Source: Deltaproteobacteria bacterium (lineage in GTDB: Bacteria; Myxococcota_A; Polyangia; Haliangiales; SHYZ01). From it: a DNA stretch of 40,620 nt. The stretch lies in contig JACQUZ010000012.1 in NCBI GenBank assembly GCA_016210055.1, forward strand, positions 1 through 40,620, in the 5' to 3' direction. Below, in pieces: positions 16,007-24,851 of the stretch (the first letter of the stretch is position 1; each line of letters opens with the position of its first letter). The notes under the pieces are model-generated. The model was given only the letters and a program-made list of their open reading frames with translations, did no database searches and had not been told where the DNA came from. The position numbers were made by a program, and so were the translations under genes.

Positions 16007-17497
16007 ATGCGAGTCATTCAACATTGGATCGATGGAAAGCCCCACCAACGCGCAAGCGAGCGCCATGGTGACGTGTATAATCCCGCCACTGGCTCGTGCA
16101 CGGCGCGCGTGCCCCTCGCGTCCCCCTCTGAGGTCGACCTCGCGGTCGCTGCGGCGGCGAAAGCGCTCCCAGCCTGGCGCGCCTCATCACTTGCACGGCG
16201 CACGCGCATTTTGTTCGCATTTCGCGAGCTCATGGAACGCAACAAGAAAGAGCTGGCCACCATTCTCACCGAGGAACACGGCAAGGTGATCTCCGACGCC
16301 ATGGGCGAGGTGAATCGCGGCCTCGAGGTGATCGAGTTCGCTTGTGGGATCCCGCATCTCCTGAAAGGCGAGTTCTCCGAGAACGTGTCGACCGAGGTGG
16401 ATTCGTACTCGATTCGCCAGCCCCTCGGCGTCGTGGCCGGAATCACCCCGTTCAACTTCCCCGCGATGGTACCCATGTGGATGTATCCTATCGCCATCGC
16501 GTGTGGGAACACGTTCGTCCTCAAGCCGTCCGAGCGGGATCCCTCCGCAGCGATGTTCTGCGCCAGGCTTCTCGCGGAAGCCGAGCTGCCCGACGGGGTC
16601 TTCAACGTCGTGCACGGCGACAAGGTCGCAGTCGACCGGCTGCTCGCTCACCCCGACGTGCAGGCCGTTAGCTTCGTCGGGTCCACGCCGATCGCCCGCT
16701 ATATCTACGAGACTGGCACCCGAAACGGCAAGCGGGTGCAGGCGCTGGGCGGGGCCAAGAACCACATGTTGGTGCTGCCCGACTGCGACATGGAGCTCGC
16801 GGCCGACGCGGCGGTGAGCGCGGCTTATGGCTCTGCAGGCGAGCGCTGCATGGCCATCTCGGTGCTCCTCACCGTCGGGAACGCCGCGGACAAGCTCATA
16901 CCCATGATCGAGGAGCGCATCGCCCGCTTGAAGGTCGGCCCCGGCCTCGATCCCCAGTCTGAGATGGGTCCACTCGTCACGCGCGCGCACCTCGAGCGTG
17001 TCGCCTCGCTCGTCGAAAAGGGGGTTAACGAGGGCGCGCGACTGCTCGTCGACGGCCGCAACCTGGACGTGGCAAGAGGCCCTGGCTTCTTCCTCGGCCC
17101 GTGCCTGTTCGATCAGGTCACCCCCGAAATGACCATCTATCGAGAAGAGATATTTGGCCCAGTCCTCTGCGTCGTTCGCGTTCCGACCTACGATGAGGCG
17201 ATATCTCTTATCCACGCCAATCCATTCGCCAACGGGGTCGCCGTGTTTACCAACGATGGCGGTGCCGCCCGCAAGTTCCAGAACGAAGTCCAAGTGGGCA
17301 TGGTGGGGATCAACGTCCCAATCCCGGTTCCCATGGCCTATTACTCATTCGGCGGGTGGAAGCAGTCCCTGTTCGGAGACAGCCACGTGCACGGCCGTGA
17401 GGGCGTGCACTTCTACACCCGTGGCAAGGTCATCACCAGTCGTTGGCCGGATCCTCGTCACCGCGGCGTCAACCTCGGGTTCCCGCAGAATCGCTAG
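16007..17497 (+). CDS. mmsA: (Methyl)malonate-semialdehyde dehydrogenase, CoA-acylating
   Basis: The 496-residue aldehyde dehydrogenase has the MmsA pattern. The catalytic Cys281 lies in GSAGERCMA. Asn252 in GGAKNH takes the place of the usual general-base Glu, as in CoA-dependent members. GVVAGITPFNFPAMVPMWM and a C-terminal SFGGWKQSLFGDSHVHG are also typical. It should convert malonate or methylmalonate semialdehyde plus CoA and NAD+ to acetyl-CoA or propionyl-CoA, completing beta-alanine/beta-aminoisobutyrate degradation. ATG 16007 has AAAGGA before it and gives the family's usual length; the longer frame from 15920 is not supported. The xdhC start follows the stop after two bases. Confidence 0.95.
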   Translation: MRVIQHWIDGKPHQRASERHGDVYNPATGSCTARVPLASPSEVDLAVAAAAKALPAWRASSLARRTRILFAFRELMERNKKELATILTEEHGKVISDAMGEVNRGLEVIEFACGIPHLLKGEFSENVSTEVDSYSIRQPLGVVAGITPFNFPAMVPMWMYPIAIACGNTFVLKPSERDPSAAMFCARLLAEAELPDGVFNVVHGDKVAVDRLLAHPDVQAVSFVGSTPIARYIYETGTRNGKRVQALGGAKNHMLVLPDCDMELAADAAVSAAYGSAGERCMAISVLLTVGNAADKLIPMIEERIARLKVGPGLDPQSEMGPLVTRAHLERVASLVEKGVNEGARLLVDGRNLDVARGPGFFLGPCLFDQVTPEMTIYREEIFGPVLCVVRVPTYDEAISLIHANPFANGVAVFTNDGGAARKFQNEVQVGMVGINVPIPVPMAYYSFGGWKQSLFGDSHVHGREGVHFYTRGKVITSRWPDPRHRGVNLGFPQNR

Positions 17498-17499
17498 AA

Positions 17500-18363
17500 G
17501 TGCGAGAGATTGCCCAGGCCATCCTATCGATTCTCGATCGTGGAGAACGCGGTGCCATCGCGACCGTGGTCCGCACGTCGGGTTCGACGCCACAGCGCCC
17601 CGGGGCGCGCCTTCTCCTTTTTGCCGACGGTCGCACCCTGGGCACGGTTGGCGGAGGGGCCGTTGAGAAGGCCGTCATGGACGCTCTCGCGGCTTGCCTG
17701 CAAAATGGGCAACCCGAAGCCATGGAATGGGACTTGGTCCGCGACCTGGGAATGTGCTGCGGGGGTCGGATGGAGGTGTTCGTGGAGCCGATCGAGCCGA
17801 AGGATCGCCTGTTCATCTTTGGAGCCGGCCACGTGGCTGGCCGCACGGCGAGGCTCGCCCGTGACTTGGGATTCGCGGTCACGGTCATCGACGAGCGTGA
17901 GGCGCTAAACACCGAGGAGCGATTCCCGGAGTGCGACCGGATCCACGAGCAACCGGCGGAAGCCACGCGCTCCCTCGGGCTCACCGACAGGGACTGGGTG
18001 CTCATCTTGACCCACGACCACCGCCTGGATGAGGAAGCCCTGGGTGCCTGCCTCCGCGTTCCGCATCGATATATTGGGCTGATTGGAAGCCGGCGAAAGG
18101 TTTTTCGCGTTCTTTCGCGCATCCAGGCCAAGGGTGGGCTCCCCTCGCTCGATCGAGTCCATGCCCCGGTCGGCATCGACATTGGGGCGGTCACGCCCGA
18201 TGAGATCGCCGTGAGCATCGTCGGTGAGCTCGTTGCGGTGCGTCGCGGCGTGCGGACGCTCCACCTGAGGGCCCTGGATCACCCGCTCATGCACAAGCTG
18301 CAACAAGGAACCGCGCTGCCCGAGGACATCGTGTCCCTCGAGCAGGCACCGAGTGAGCATTAA
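17500..18363 (+). CDS. xdhC: XdhC molybdenum-cofactor maturation protein for xanthine dehydrogenase
   Basis: This 287-residue protein has the XdhC/CoxI layout. The N-terminal domain holds TVVRTSGSTPQRPGA, GTVGGGAVE and the conserved DLGMCCGG motif (about 84-91). The C-terminal Rossmann domain has IFGAGHVAGRTARLARDLG, VIDER, LTHDH and YIGLIGSRRK. XdhC proteins bind and sulfurate molybdopterin cofactor and insert it into xanthine dehydrogenase. The start is GTG 17500, two bases after the mmsA stop, implying coupling; an in-frame ATG at 17443 lies inside mmsA and is less likely. The xdhA ATG follows three bases after the stop. Confidence 0.93.
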   Translation: MREIAQAILSILDRGERGAIATVVRTSGSTPQRPGARLLLFADGRTLGTVGGGAVEKAVMDALAACLQNGQPEAMEWDLVRDLGMCCGGRMEVFVEPIEPKDRLFIFGAGHVAGRTARLARDLGFAVTVIDEREALNTEERFPECDRIHEQPAEATRSLGLTDRDWVLILTHDHRLDEEALGACLRVPHRYIGLIGSRRKVFRVLSRIQAKGGLPSLDRVHAPVGIDIGAVTPDEIAVSIVGELVAVRRGVRTLHLRALDHPLMHKLQQGTALPEDIVSLEQAPSEH

Positions 18364-18366
18364 GAG

Positions 18367-19776
18367 ATGGAACCGATTCAATTTGTCCTCAACGGCAAGC
18401 CGACCCAGGTTGCGGGGATCGATCCGCACGTGACACTCCTCGAGTACCTGCGCGGGCAAAACATGACCGGGACAAAGGAGGGGTGCGGCGAAGGGGAATG
18501 CGGTGCGTGTGCCGTCGCTCTCGTCGTGAAAGGCCAGGACGGGAAGCTGCGCTACGAGGTCGTCAACAGCTGCCTCGTGCTCCTCGTCGAAGTGGCCGGG
18601 AAAGAGGTAATCACCGTCGAGGGCCTCGGAGAACCTTCGGCGTTGCATCCGGTACAAGAAGCCATGGCCCAGGGCGGCGCGTCCCAATGCGGTTATTGCA
18701 CGCCTGGCTTCGTAATGAGCCTCTTTGCCGAGTACTATCGAGAAGGGCGGGGCACGGGTTTCGATCCCGAAGCCATCTCTGGCAACTTGTGCCGGTGCAC
18801 CGGCTATCGCCCAATCCGCGACGCGGGGAGGTGCATGGCCACGCCTGCCCAGGGCGACCCATTCCTCGAGCGTCTCGGCGGCTCGTTGCCTCCCCTCCCA
18901 AGGGTTCACGTCGAACACGGCGGGCGCCGCTTTTATCGGCCCCGTGCCCTAAAGGACCTATTTGGGCTCATGAAGTCCGAGCCCGAGGCCAAGCTGATAG
19001 CCGGTGGTACCGACGTGACGGTCGAGATCACCCAGCGGCATGCGCGCTTCCCCGCCCTCATCTCCCTCGAGGGTCTCGAGGAGCTGCGGGTGCTCGAGCG
19101 AACACCAGAATTCCTAGAGATCGGCGCGGGCATCCCCCTTAGGGAGCTCGAAGAGCGGCTGCACGGCGAGCTACCGCTCTTCGATGAGCTGTTTCCGCTT
19201 TTTGCCTCACGCATGATTAGGAGCCGCGCGACTCTCGGGGGGAACCTCGTAAACGCCTCCCCTATTGGCGATAGCGCGCCGGTGCTCTTGGCCTTGGACG
19301 CACGGGTAAGGCTCGCAAGCGCCCAGGGAGAGCGCGTGGTCCCCTTGTCGTCCTTCTTCGTCGGATATCGCAAGACCGCGCTCGCGCCGGGAGAGATCAT
19401 GGCCTCGGTGCGAGTCCCACGTCCCTTTCCAGAAGTCAGCCGCTTTTACAAGGTATCCAAGCGAAAACTTGACGACATCTCGACGGTGGCGGCGGCCTTC
19501 GCCCTTTCCTTCGACAGAGCAGGCCGAATCTCGCAGGCGAGGCTTGCCTACGGCGGGGTGGGCCCAACGCCCGCGCGGGCGACCGACGCAGAGTCATGCC
19601 TCGTCGGCATGACGTGGGGGGAGGAGGCCATGCGAAAAGCACGTGGGGCACTCGCCACCGCATTTCAGCCCATTAGCGACCACCGAGGCAGCGCCAATTA
19701 TCGCCGCGAGATGATCGTGAAGCTCTTCGAGAAGTTCCATGCCGAGCACAAGGGGGGAACGTCGTGCGCGTCGTAG
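18367..19776 (+). CDS. xdhA: Xanthine dehydrogenase small subunit (2Fe-2S and FAD domains)
   Basis: The 469-residue protein combines two 2Fe-2S clusters with an FAD domain. Cluster ligands are Cys40, Cys45, Cys48 and Cys69 (GCGEGECGAC...NSC) and Cys108, Cys111, Cys142 and Cys144 (QCGYCTPG and LCRCTGY). The FAD domain (about 185-350) has LIAGGTDVTVEI and ATLGGNLVNASPIGDSAPVLL. A CO-dehydrogenase-flavoprotein C-terminal domain follows. It passes electrons from the Mo centre to NAD+. The order xdhC-xdhA-xdhB within one operon is as expected. The 3' end overlaps xdhB by 13 bases. Confidence 0.96.
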   Translation: MEPIQFVLNGKPTQVAGIDPHVTLLEYLRGQNMTGTKEGCGEGECGACAVALVVKGQDGKLRYEVVNSCLVLLVEVAGKEVITVEGLGEPSALHPVQEAMAQGGASQCGYCTPGFVMSLFAEYYREGRGTGFDPEAISGNLCRCTGYRPIRDAGRCMATPAQGDPFLERLGGSLPPLPRVHVEHGGRRFYRPRALKDLFGLMKSEPEAKLIAGGTDVTVEITQRHARFPALISLEGLEELRVLERTPEFLEIGAGIPLRELEERLHGELPLFDELFPLFASRMIRSRATLGGNLVNASPIGDSAPVLLALDARVRLASAQGERVVPLSSFFVGYRKTALAPGEIMASVRVPRPFPEVSRFYKVSKRKLDDISTVAAAFALSFDRAGRISQARLAYGGVGPTPARATDAESCLVGMTWGEEAMRKARGALATAFQPISDHRGSANYRREMIVKLFEKFHAEHKGGTSCAS

Positions 19777-22079
19777 GGAGGCCAATTCCGCACGAGAGCG
19801 CGAGGGAGCACGTGACCGGCCGCGCGCTCTACACGGACGATCTGGTCAACCGCTATCCGAATGTCCTCCATTCTTGGCCAGTTGCTTCCCCACATGCACG
19901 CGCGCGGGTCAGGTCGGTGGACTCGCACGCGGCACGAGAAGTCCCCGGCGTGGCGTGCGTGCTCACCGCAGGCGACGTGCCAGGAATGAACGATACCGGT
20001 GCGGCGCGGCACGACGAGCCGCTGTTCCCGAGCGAAGCCCTCTACCACGGGCACCCCGTCGCGTGGGTCCTCGCCGAAAGCGAAGAGGCCGCCCGCTTGG
20101 GCGCGCAAGCCGTGCGCGTGGACTATGAGCCTCTCCCTGCAATCTTGACCATTGAGGAGGCGATTGAGCGACAGAGCTTCCACACGGACCTGCTCCGCCT
20201 CTCGCGTGGGGAACCCAAGAAGGCGCTCCGCGAGGCACCTCATCGCCTGGGTGGCGAGCTCTATATCGGAGGGCAAGAGCACTTTTACCTGGAAAGCCAG
20301 GCGGCACTCGCGTGCCTCGATGAAGCAGGCCACGTGCTCGTCCACTCATCGACGCAGCACCCGTCGGAGACCCAGGACATCGTGGCACGCGTGCTGGGGA
20401 TTGCCAGAAATCAGGTCATTGTCCAATCGCTTCGCATGGGAGGCGCTTTTGGTGGCAAGGAAGTGCAGGCCAACCCGTGGGCGGCCGTAGCCGCTCTTGG
20501 CGCGTGGAAAACCGGCCGCCCAGTCCGCGTTCGCCTCGGTCGCGAGGCCGACATGGTCATGACAGGAAAACGACATCCGTTCCTCGGCCGTTTCTCCGTC
20601 GGGTTTGATAACCAGGGGAAACTCCTCGCGCTCCAGCTTGACCTCTATAGCGACGGAGGGTACAGCCTCGATCTGTCCGAGCCGGTGCTCTTCCGAGCGA
20701 TGTTTCACGCCGACAACGCATACCTCATCCTTAATGCCGAGGTGACGGGTCGCGTGGTCATGACTCACAAGTCCTCAAATACGGCGTTCCGTGGCTTTGG
20801 CGGGCCCCAAGGGATGGTCATGATCGAGGACATCGTCGACCGCATCGCGCGCCATCTCGGAATCCCTCCCCATGAAGTACGGGAGCGCAATTTCTACCAA
20901 GAAGGGGATACCACCCATTACGGCCAAGCGGTCAAAGACGCTTCGCGAATTCACCGCATTTGGGACGAGCTCAAAAAAAGCAGCGGCTTTGAAGAGCGGC
21001 GCCTCGAAGTTGCTCGCTCGAACGCGAGTGGCGCGCGGCCGGGGAAAAAGAGGGGAATTGCCATAACGCCAGTCAAGTTCGGAATTTCGTTTACGGCATC
21101 GTTCTTTAATCAGGCAGGTGCCCTGGTGCTCATTTATCAGGATGGAAGCGTCCAGGTAAACCACGGCGGCACCGAAATGGGGCAGGGGCTTCACACCAAG
21201 ATCATGCAGGTGGCCGCGGAGGCGCTCGGAGTCCCCCTCTCCTCGGTTCGCATCATGCCGACTCGGACGGACAAGGTGCCCAACACGTCAGCCACCGCTG
21301 CCTCGAGCGGTGCCGATCTCAACGGAGCCGCGGTCAGGATCGCTTGCGATGCCCTAAGGGAACGCCTGGCCCAGGTTGCTGGACGGCTGATTGGGTACAT
21401 GCCCGAGGACCTCGTGTTCAGCGAGGGGAGGATCTTCGCTCCAGCCGCGCCGGAGCACGCAGTAACCTTTGCGGAAATCGTTCGGCAGGCTTATCAGGAA
21501 CGGGTCCCCCTCTTTGCCACGGGCTATTACCGCACCCCCAATCTCTATTTCGATCGCGCCACGGGACAGGGGAAGCCATTCCACTACTACGCCTATGGGG
21601 CCTCGGTGAGTGAGGTAGAGGTCGACGAGTTCACGGGCGAGTACCGCGTGGTGCGCGTGGATATTCTCCACGACGTGGGGGACTCCCTGTCGCCGCTCGT
21701 CGACAAGGGGCAAGTCGAAGGGGGCTTCGTGCAAGGGATGGGGTGGGTCACACTGGAAGAGCTCGCTTGGGATGCAAGCGGACGACTCGCGACGCGCGGG
21801 GCATCCACCTACAAGCTGCCGAGCGCGGGGGACATTCCCGAGGAATTCAACGTGCGCTTGCTCGAACGCGCGACTGAGCCCAGCGTGGTACACGGGAGCA
21901 AGGCCGTAGGCGAGCCGCCATTCATGCTGGCGTTTTCCGTGCGGGAGGCTCTTCGCGAGGCCATTGCGGCAGTGGGCACCGGAGGAATCGTCGAGCTCCC
22001 CCTCCCCTCCACGCCAGAGTCCGTGTACTGGGCGATCGAGCGGCATCGCGGTCGGCTGGGGGATCGCGTCCCCAAGTAG
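19764..22079 (+). CDS. xdhB: Xanthine dehydrogenase large subunit (molybdopterin-binding)
   Basis: This 771-residue subunit carries the Mo-cofactor binding motifs of the xanthine dehydrogenase family: GGAFGGKE (226-233), FRGFGGPQG (342-350), GGTEMGQGLHTKI, and the catalytic Glu717 in VGEPPFMLA. It hydroxylates hypoxanthine/xanthine toward urate. The start is GTG 19764, supported by an AGGGGGG ribosome-binding site six bases before it and by the 13-base overlap with xdhA. Length is normal. No uricase or allantoinase gene is in the window, so the fate of urate is not visible here. Confidence 0.96.
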   Translation: MRVVGRPIPHESAREHVTGRALYTDDLVNRYPNVLHSWPVASPHARARVRSVDSHAAREVPGVACVLTAGDVPGMNDTGAARHDEPLFPSEALYHGHPVAWVLAESEEAARLGAQAVRVDYEPLPAILTIEEAIERQSFHTDLLRLSRGEPKKALREAPHRLGGELYIGGQEHFYLESQAALACLDEAGHVLVHSSTQHPSETQDIVARVLGIARNQVIVQSLRMGGAFGGKEVQANPWAAVAALGAWKTGRPVRVRLGREADMVMTGKRHPFLGRFSVGFDNQGKLLALQLDLYSDGGYSLDLSEPVLFRAMFHADNAYLILNAEVTGRVVMTHKSSNTAFRGFGGPQGMVMIEDIVDRIARHLGIPPHEVRERNFYQEGDTTHYGQAVKDASRIHRIWDELKKSSGFEERRLEVARSNASGARPGKKRGIAITPVKFGISFTASFFNQAGALVLIYQDGSVQVNHGGTEMGQGLHTKIMQVAAEALGVPLSSVRIMPTRTDKVPNTSATAASSGADLNGAAVRIACDALRERLAQVAGRLIGYMPEDLVFSEGRIFAPAAPEHAVTFAEIVRQAYQERVPLFATGYYRTPNLYFDRATGQGKPFHYYAYGASVSEVEVDEFTGEYRVVRVDILHDVGDSLSPLVDKGQVEGGFVQGMGWVTLEELAWDASGRLATRGASTYKLPSAGDIPEEFNVRLLERATEPSVVHGSKAVGEPPFMLAFSVREALREAIAAVGTGGIVELPLPSTPESVYWAIERHRGRLGDRVPK

Positions 22080-22126
22080 CCCAACCTATCTCCACGAGAC
22101 CACTCGCTCGCCAGACGGCACGACGG

Positions 22127-23245
22127 TTGCAGCGCCGCCGTTTCATTCGCGGGACTCCTGCCACGCGTGCGTCGTTCTTGGCCGTAGCTTGGGCTGCGTG
22201 GCTGCTTGGTTGCGAGTCGCAAGGGATTCCATCCCAAGATCACGTCAAGCCAGACGCCGGCGACCGGCAGGATGCAACGAATCCTCCGGATGCCCGTGAC
22301 ACCACCACGTGGCGTTCCACCGTGCAGGCATGGATCTATCCTGGGCCCCCAGCGTGCAATGCACCGGCCGAGTACGCGGATGGTCGAGTCATTCACGTGC
22401 TCAAGCCGGAGTACTTCACCGTGGCTCCAGAAGGCACGTTGCGCATGATTCTCGAGGAGACAGATGGCTGTAACGGGTTCTCCGAGAAGAACGCAGCGGA
22501 CGTAAGGGCGCATTCCCGGATTCAGCTCGTCACCGTGAGCGCGGGAGCCGAGGCCATGGCGGCGCTCGTCGGACACGCGCCAAGAAGGCAGGAAGCGGTG
22601 TCGACGCTCGTGTCGTTCGTCAAGCGTGTCCAATTCAGCGGAGTCGAGCTGGACTTCGAGGGATTCGGCAAGTGGACGCGAAACGATTACGCCGGTTACC
22701 TCCGCTTTGTCGAGGAGCTGGGCAACGCCCTCCACCAGGAGGAGCAATTCCTCGCAGTAGACGGACCGGCCATCGAGTCGGCCTCTGCACAAGGAAATTT
22801 CCAGTGGCGATACGAGGACTTCGAAGCCCTCCCGGTCGACCAAGTCATCGTCATGGCATACGACTACCAGTACGATTACGCGGCCGGCTCACCTGTCGCA
22901 CCCACGGAATGGGTCGTCCAAGCGGTGCAGTGGGTCAAGGCGCGTATTTCCGATTCCACGCGGATTGCTGTCGGGATTCCTGCCTATGGCTATCATGGGC
23001 GGCCTGGTCAAGACCTCCAGATCGACACGCATTTCCAGTCGTCGCGCTATCCAGGGTACGAGCGCGCCATCCGCGATGCGCGTTCCTTCGAGATGTATTG
23101 GGAAAACGACGGCCAGTCCTATTTCTACGTGGACTCTGAAGGGCTCAACCGCAAGCGGGAGGCGATAGAAGCGCAAGGAATTACCACGGTGTCCGCCTGG
23201 CACCTGGGTGGAAACCAATGGTTCTCCGGCAAGCGCGAGCCATGA
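22127..23245 (+). CDS. GH18-like glycosyl hydrolase lipoprotein
   Basis: This 372-residue protein starts with TTG 22127, the only plausible codon in front of an Arg-rich n-region, hydrophobic stretch and canonical LLGC lipobox (Cys about 29). A short Asp/Ala-rich linker follows. The rest resembles the GH18 barrel of the YaaH/spore-cortex-hydrolase kind. SRIQLVTVSAG, then SGVELDFEGFGKW, places the catalytic Glu at the DxE position. VDQVIVMAYDYQYDYA, RIAVGIPAYGYHG and a late strand with VSAWHLGGNQW complete the fold. Candidate substrates are peptidoglycan or chitin-type glucosamine polymers. It begins 47 bases after xdhB but is probably unrelated in function. Confidence 0.8.
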   Translation: MQRRRFIRGTPATRASFLAVAWAAWLLGCESQGIPSQDHVKPDAGDRQDATNPPDARDTTTWRSTVQAWIYPGPPACNAPAEYADGRVIHVLKPEYFTVAPEGTLRMILEETDGCNGFSEKNAADVRAHSRIQLVTVSAGAEAMAALVGHAPRRQEAVSTLVSFVKRVQFSGVELDFEGFGKWTRNDYAGYLRFVEELGNALHQEEQFLAVDGPAIESASAQGNFQWRYEDFEALPVDQVIVMAYDYQYDYAAGSPVAPTEWVVQAVQWVKARISDSTRIAVGIPAYGYHGRPGQDLQIDTHFQSSRYPGYERAIRDARSFEMYWENDGQSYFYVDSEGLNRKREAIEAQGITTVSAWHLGGNQWFSGKREP

Positions 23246-23296
23246 GAAAAGCGGTAACTTTCTCGGGCCTCTCGCGGCGGTGACAGATCCTGCGAT

Positions 23297-23325
23297 TTGA
23301 CACGGCGCGGCGAATTGGGGACGAT
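23297..23325 (+). promoter_or_regulatory. Candidate sigma-70 promoter before amidase
   Basis: A perfect TTGACA -35 hexamer (23297-23302) is followed at 17 bases by GACGAT, a weak -10 match (3 of 6). It lies about 50 bases upstream of the preferred amidase start at 23351. Confidence 0.3.
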
Positions 23326-23350
23326 GCCGAAGAACTGCCCGGGAGCCGCC

Positions 23351-24847
23351 ATGCAAACCGCGTACGCTGCCTATTCGCCCGCCCAGTTGGAGGACATGAG
23401 TGAGGCGAAGCTCCTCACAGCTTCGGCCACCGAGCTTGCTGCTTGGATTCGTGAAGGAAGAGTCACTTCGCGCAAGGTGATTGACGCACACATTGCCCAA
23501 GTTGAACGAGTCAACCCGACCATCAATGCGGTCGTCCGCAACCGCTACGACGAGGCGCGGCAGGAAGCGGACGCCGCTGATGCCGCACTGAGAACGGGGG
23601 ATGCCAACGAGCTCCCTCTGCTCCACGGCGTTCCTTGCACCATCAAGGAATGCTTCGCGTTGGAAGGGATGCCGCAAACATCGGGGCTCCTGTCGAGGGT
23701 CGGCAAGGTGTCCGGGACGGACGCCAGCGCAGTGGCCAGGCTCAGGGCCGCAGGCGCCATTCCCCTGGGGGTGACCAACATCTCCGAGTTGTGCATGTGG
23801 ATGGAGTCGGCCAATCGGGTGTATGGCCGCACGAACAACCCCTATGATCCCACCCGGACCGTCGGGGGAAGCTCGGGAGGTGAAGGGGCGATCGTGGCAG
23901 CGGGTGGCTCACCCTTCGGATTGGGCTCTGACGTCGGCGGATCGATTCGAATGCCCGCGTTCTTCAATGGGGTGTTCGGCCACAAGCCTACCGGAGGCGT
24001 GGTCCCCAATACGGGACAATTCCCGATTACCGAGAACGCGGGGCTCCGGTATCTCTCTACCGGACCCATCACGAGACGAGCCGAGGATCTCATGCCTCTT
24101 CTCCGGGTGCTCGCCGGTCCTGATGGCATGGATACGGAATGCCGCCCGGCCAAGCTCGAGGATCCCGACTCGGTGGACATCTCACGCCTGGACGTGGTTT
24201 CCATCGAATGGAACGGCCTTATCCCCGTTGGACGAGAGCTCCGTGCGGCCCAGGCTCGCACGATGAAGGCGTTGAGCGCGCTTGGGGCCCGGGTACGTAC
24301 CGCTCAAGTCAAGGGCCTTCGCCGTTCCCTGGGGCTATGGTCGTCAATGCTCGCGGATGCGAGCAGCGTTACCTTCCGGGAGCTGCTCGGCAATGGCACA
24401 CCGTTTAACGCCCGGCGTGAGATTCTCCGCTGGGCCCTGGGGAAGTCCCCACACACGCTTCCAGCGATCGGCCTTGCGGTGCTTGAGCGGTTCCCTGAAA
24501 GTGCGCCCGAGTACCGACGGCAAATGCTCCAGCTTGGCCGCGAAGTGCGCAACGAGCTCGTAGACCTGATAGGTCCAAGCGGCGTGCTGCTCTACCCCTC
24601 GTACCCCACGCTCGCACCCAAGCATGGAATCCCAATGATTCAGCCGTTTTATTGGGTATATACCGCGGTATTGAACGTCATGGAGCTACCCGTGACCCAG
24701 GTGCCGCTCGGCTTGAATGGAGCAGGGCTTCCTCTTGGTGTTCAGGTCGTCGCCACCCATGGCAACGATCATGTCACTATTGCCGTCGCCATGGCGCTCG
24801 AGCAGGCTTTTGGCGGGTGGGTCCCTCCTCCCTGCGTCGCTCGCTGA
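23351..24847 (+). CDS. Amidase-signature (AS) family amidase
   Basis: The 498-residue enzyme has the Ser-cisSer-Lys triad of amidase-signature hydrolases: Lys99 in VPCTIKE, Ser174 in GGSSGGEGA and Ser198 in GSDVGGSIR. It most resembles fatty-acid-amide-hydrolase-like members (ELPLLHGVP, GVTNISELCMW, YGRTNNPYDPTRTVGGSS). The substrate cannot be told from sequence; a fatty acid amide, peptide amide or aryl amide are options. ATG 23351 has GGGAG five bases before it; ATG 23324 and TTG 23297 are in-frame alternatives, which would add 9 or 18 residues. It converges tail to tail, with four bases between stops, on the PHP-domain lipoprotein gene. Confidence 0.92.
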   Translation: MQTAYAAYSPAQLEDMSEAKLLTASATELAAWIREGRVTSRKVIDAHIAQVERVNPTINAVVRNRYDEARQEADAADAALRTGDANELPLLHGVPCTIKECFALEGMPQTSGLLSRVGKVSGTDASAVARLRAAGAIPLGVTNISELCMWMESANRVYGRTNNPYDPTRTVGGSSGGEGAIVAAGGSPFGLGSDVGGSIRMPAFFNGVFGHKPTGGVVPNTGQFPITENAGLRYLSTGPITRRAEDLMPLLRVLAGPDGMDTECRPAKLEDPDSVDISRLDVVSIEWNGLIPVGRELRAAQARTMKALSALGARVRTAQVKGLRRSLGLWSSMLADASSVTFRELLGNGTPFNARREILRWALGKSPHTLPAIGLAVLERFPESAPEYRRQMLQLGREVRNELVDLIGPSGVLLYPSYPTLAPKHGIPMIQPFYWVYTAVLNVMELPVTQVPLGLNGAGLPLGVQVVATHGNDHVTIAVAMALEQAFGGWVPPPCVAR

Positions 24848-24851
24848 CCGC

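Noticed and set aside
16187..17293. Minus-strand ORF of 368 codons inside mmsA
   Set aside because: mmsA has all catalytic motifs; the opposite frame is a GC-codon-bias shadow.
23244..23264. GAGAAA/TTTCTC hairpin after the GH18-like gene
   Set aside because: Only 6 bp, AT-rich stem with a 9-base loop and no T-run; too weak to call a terminator.
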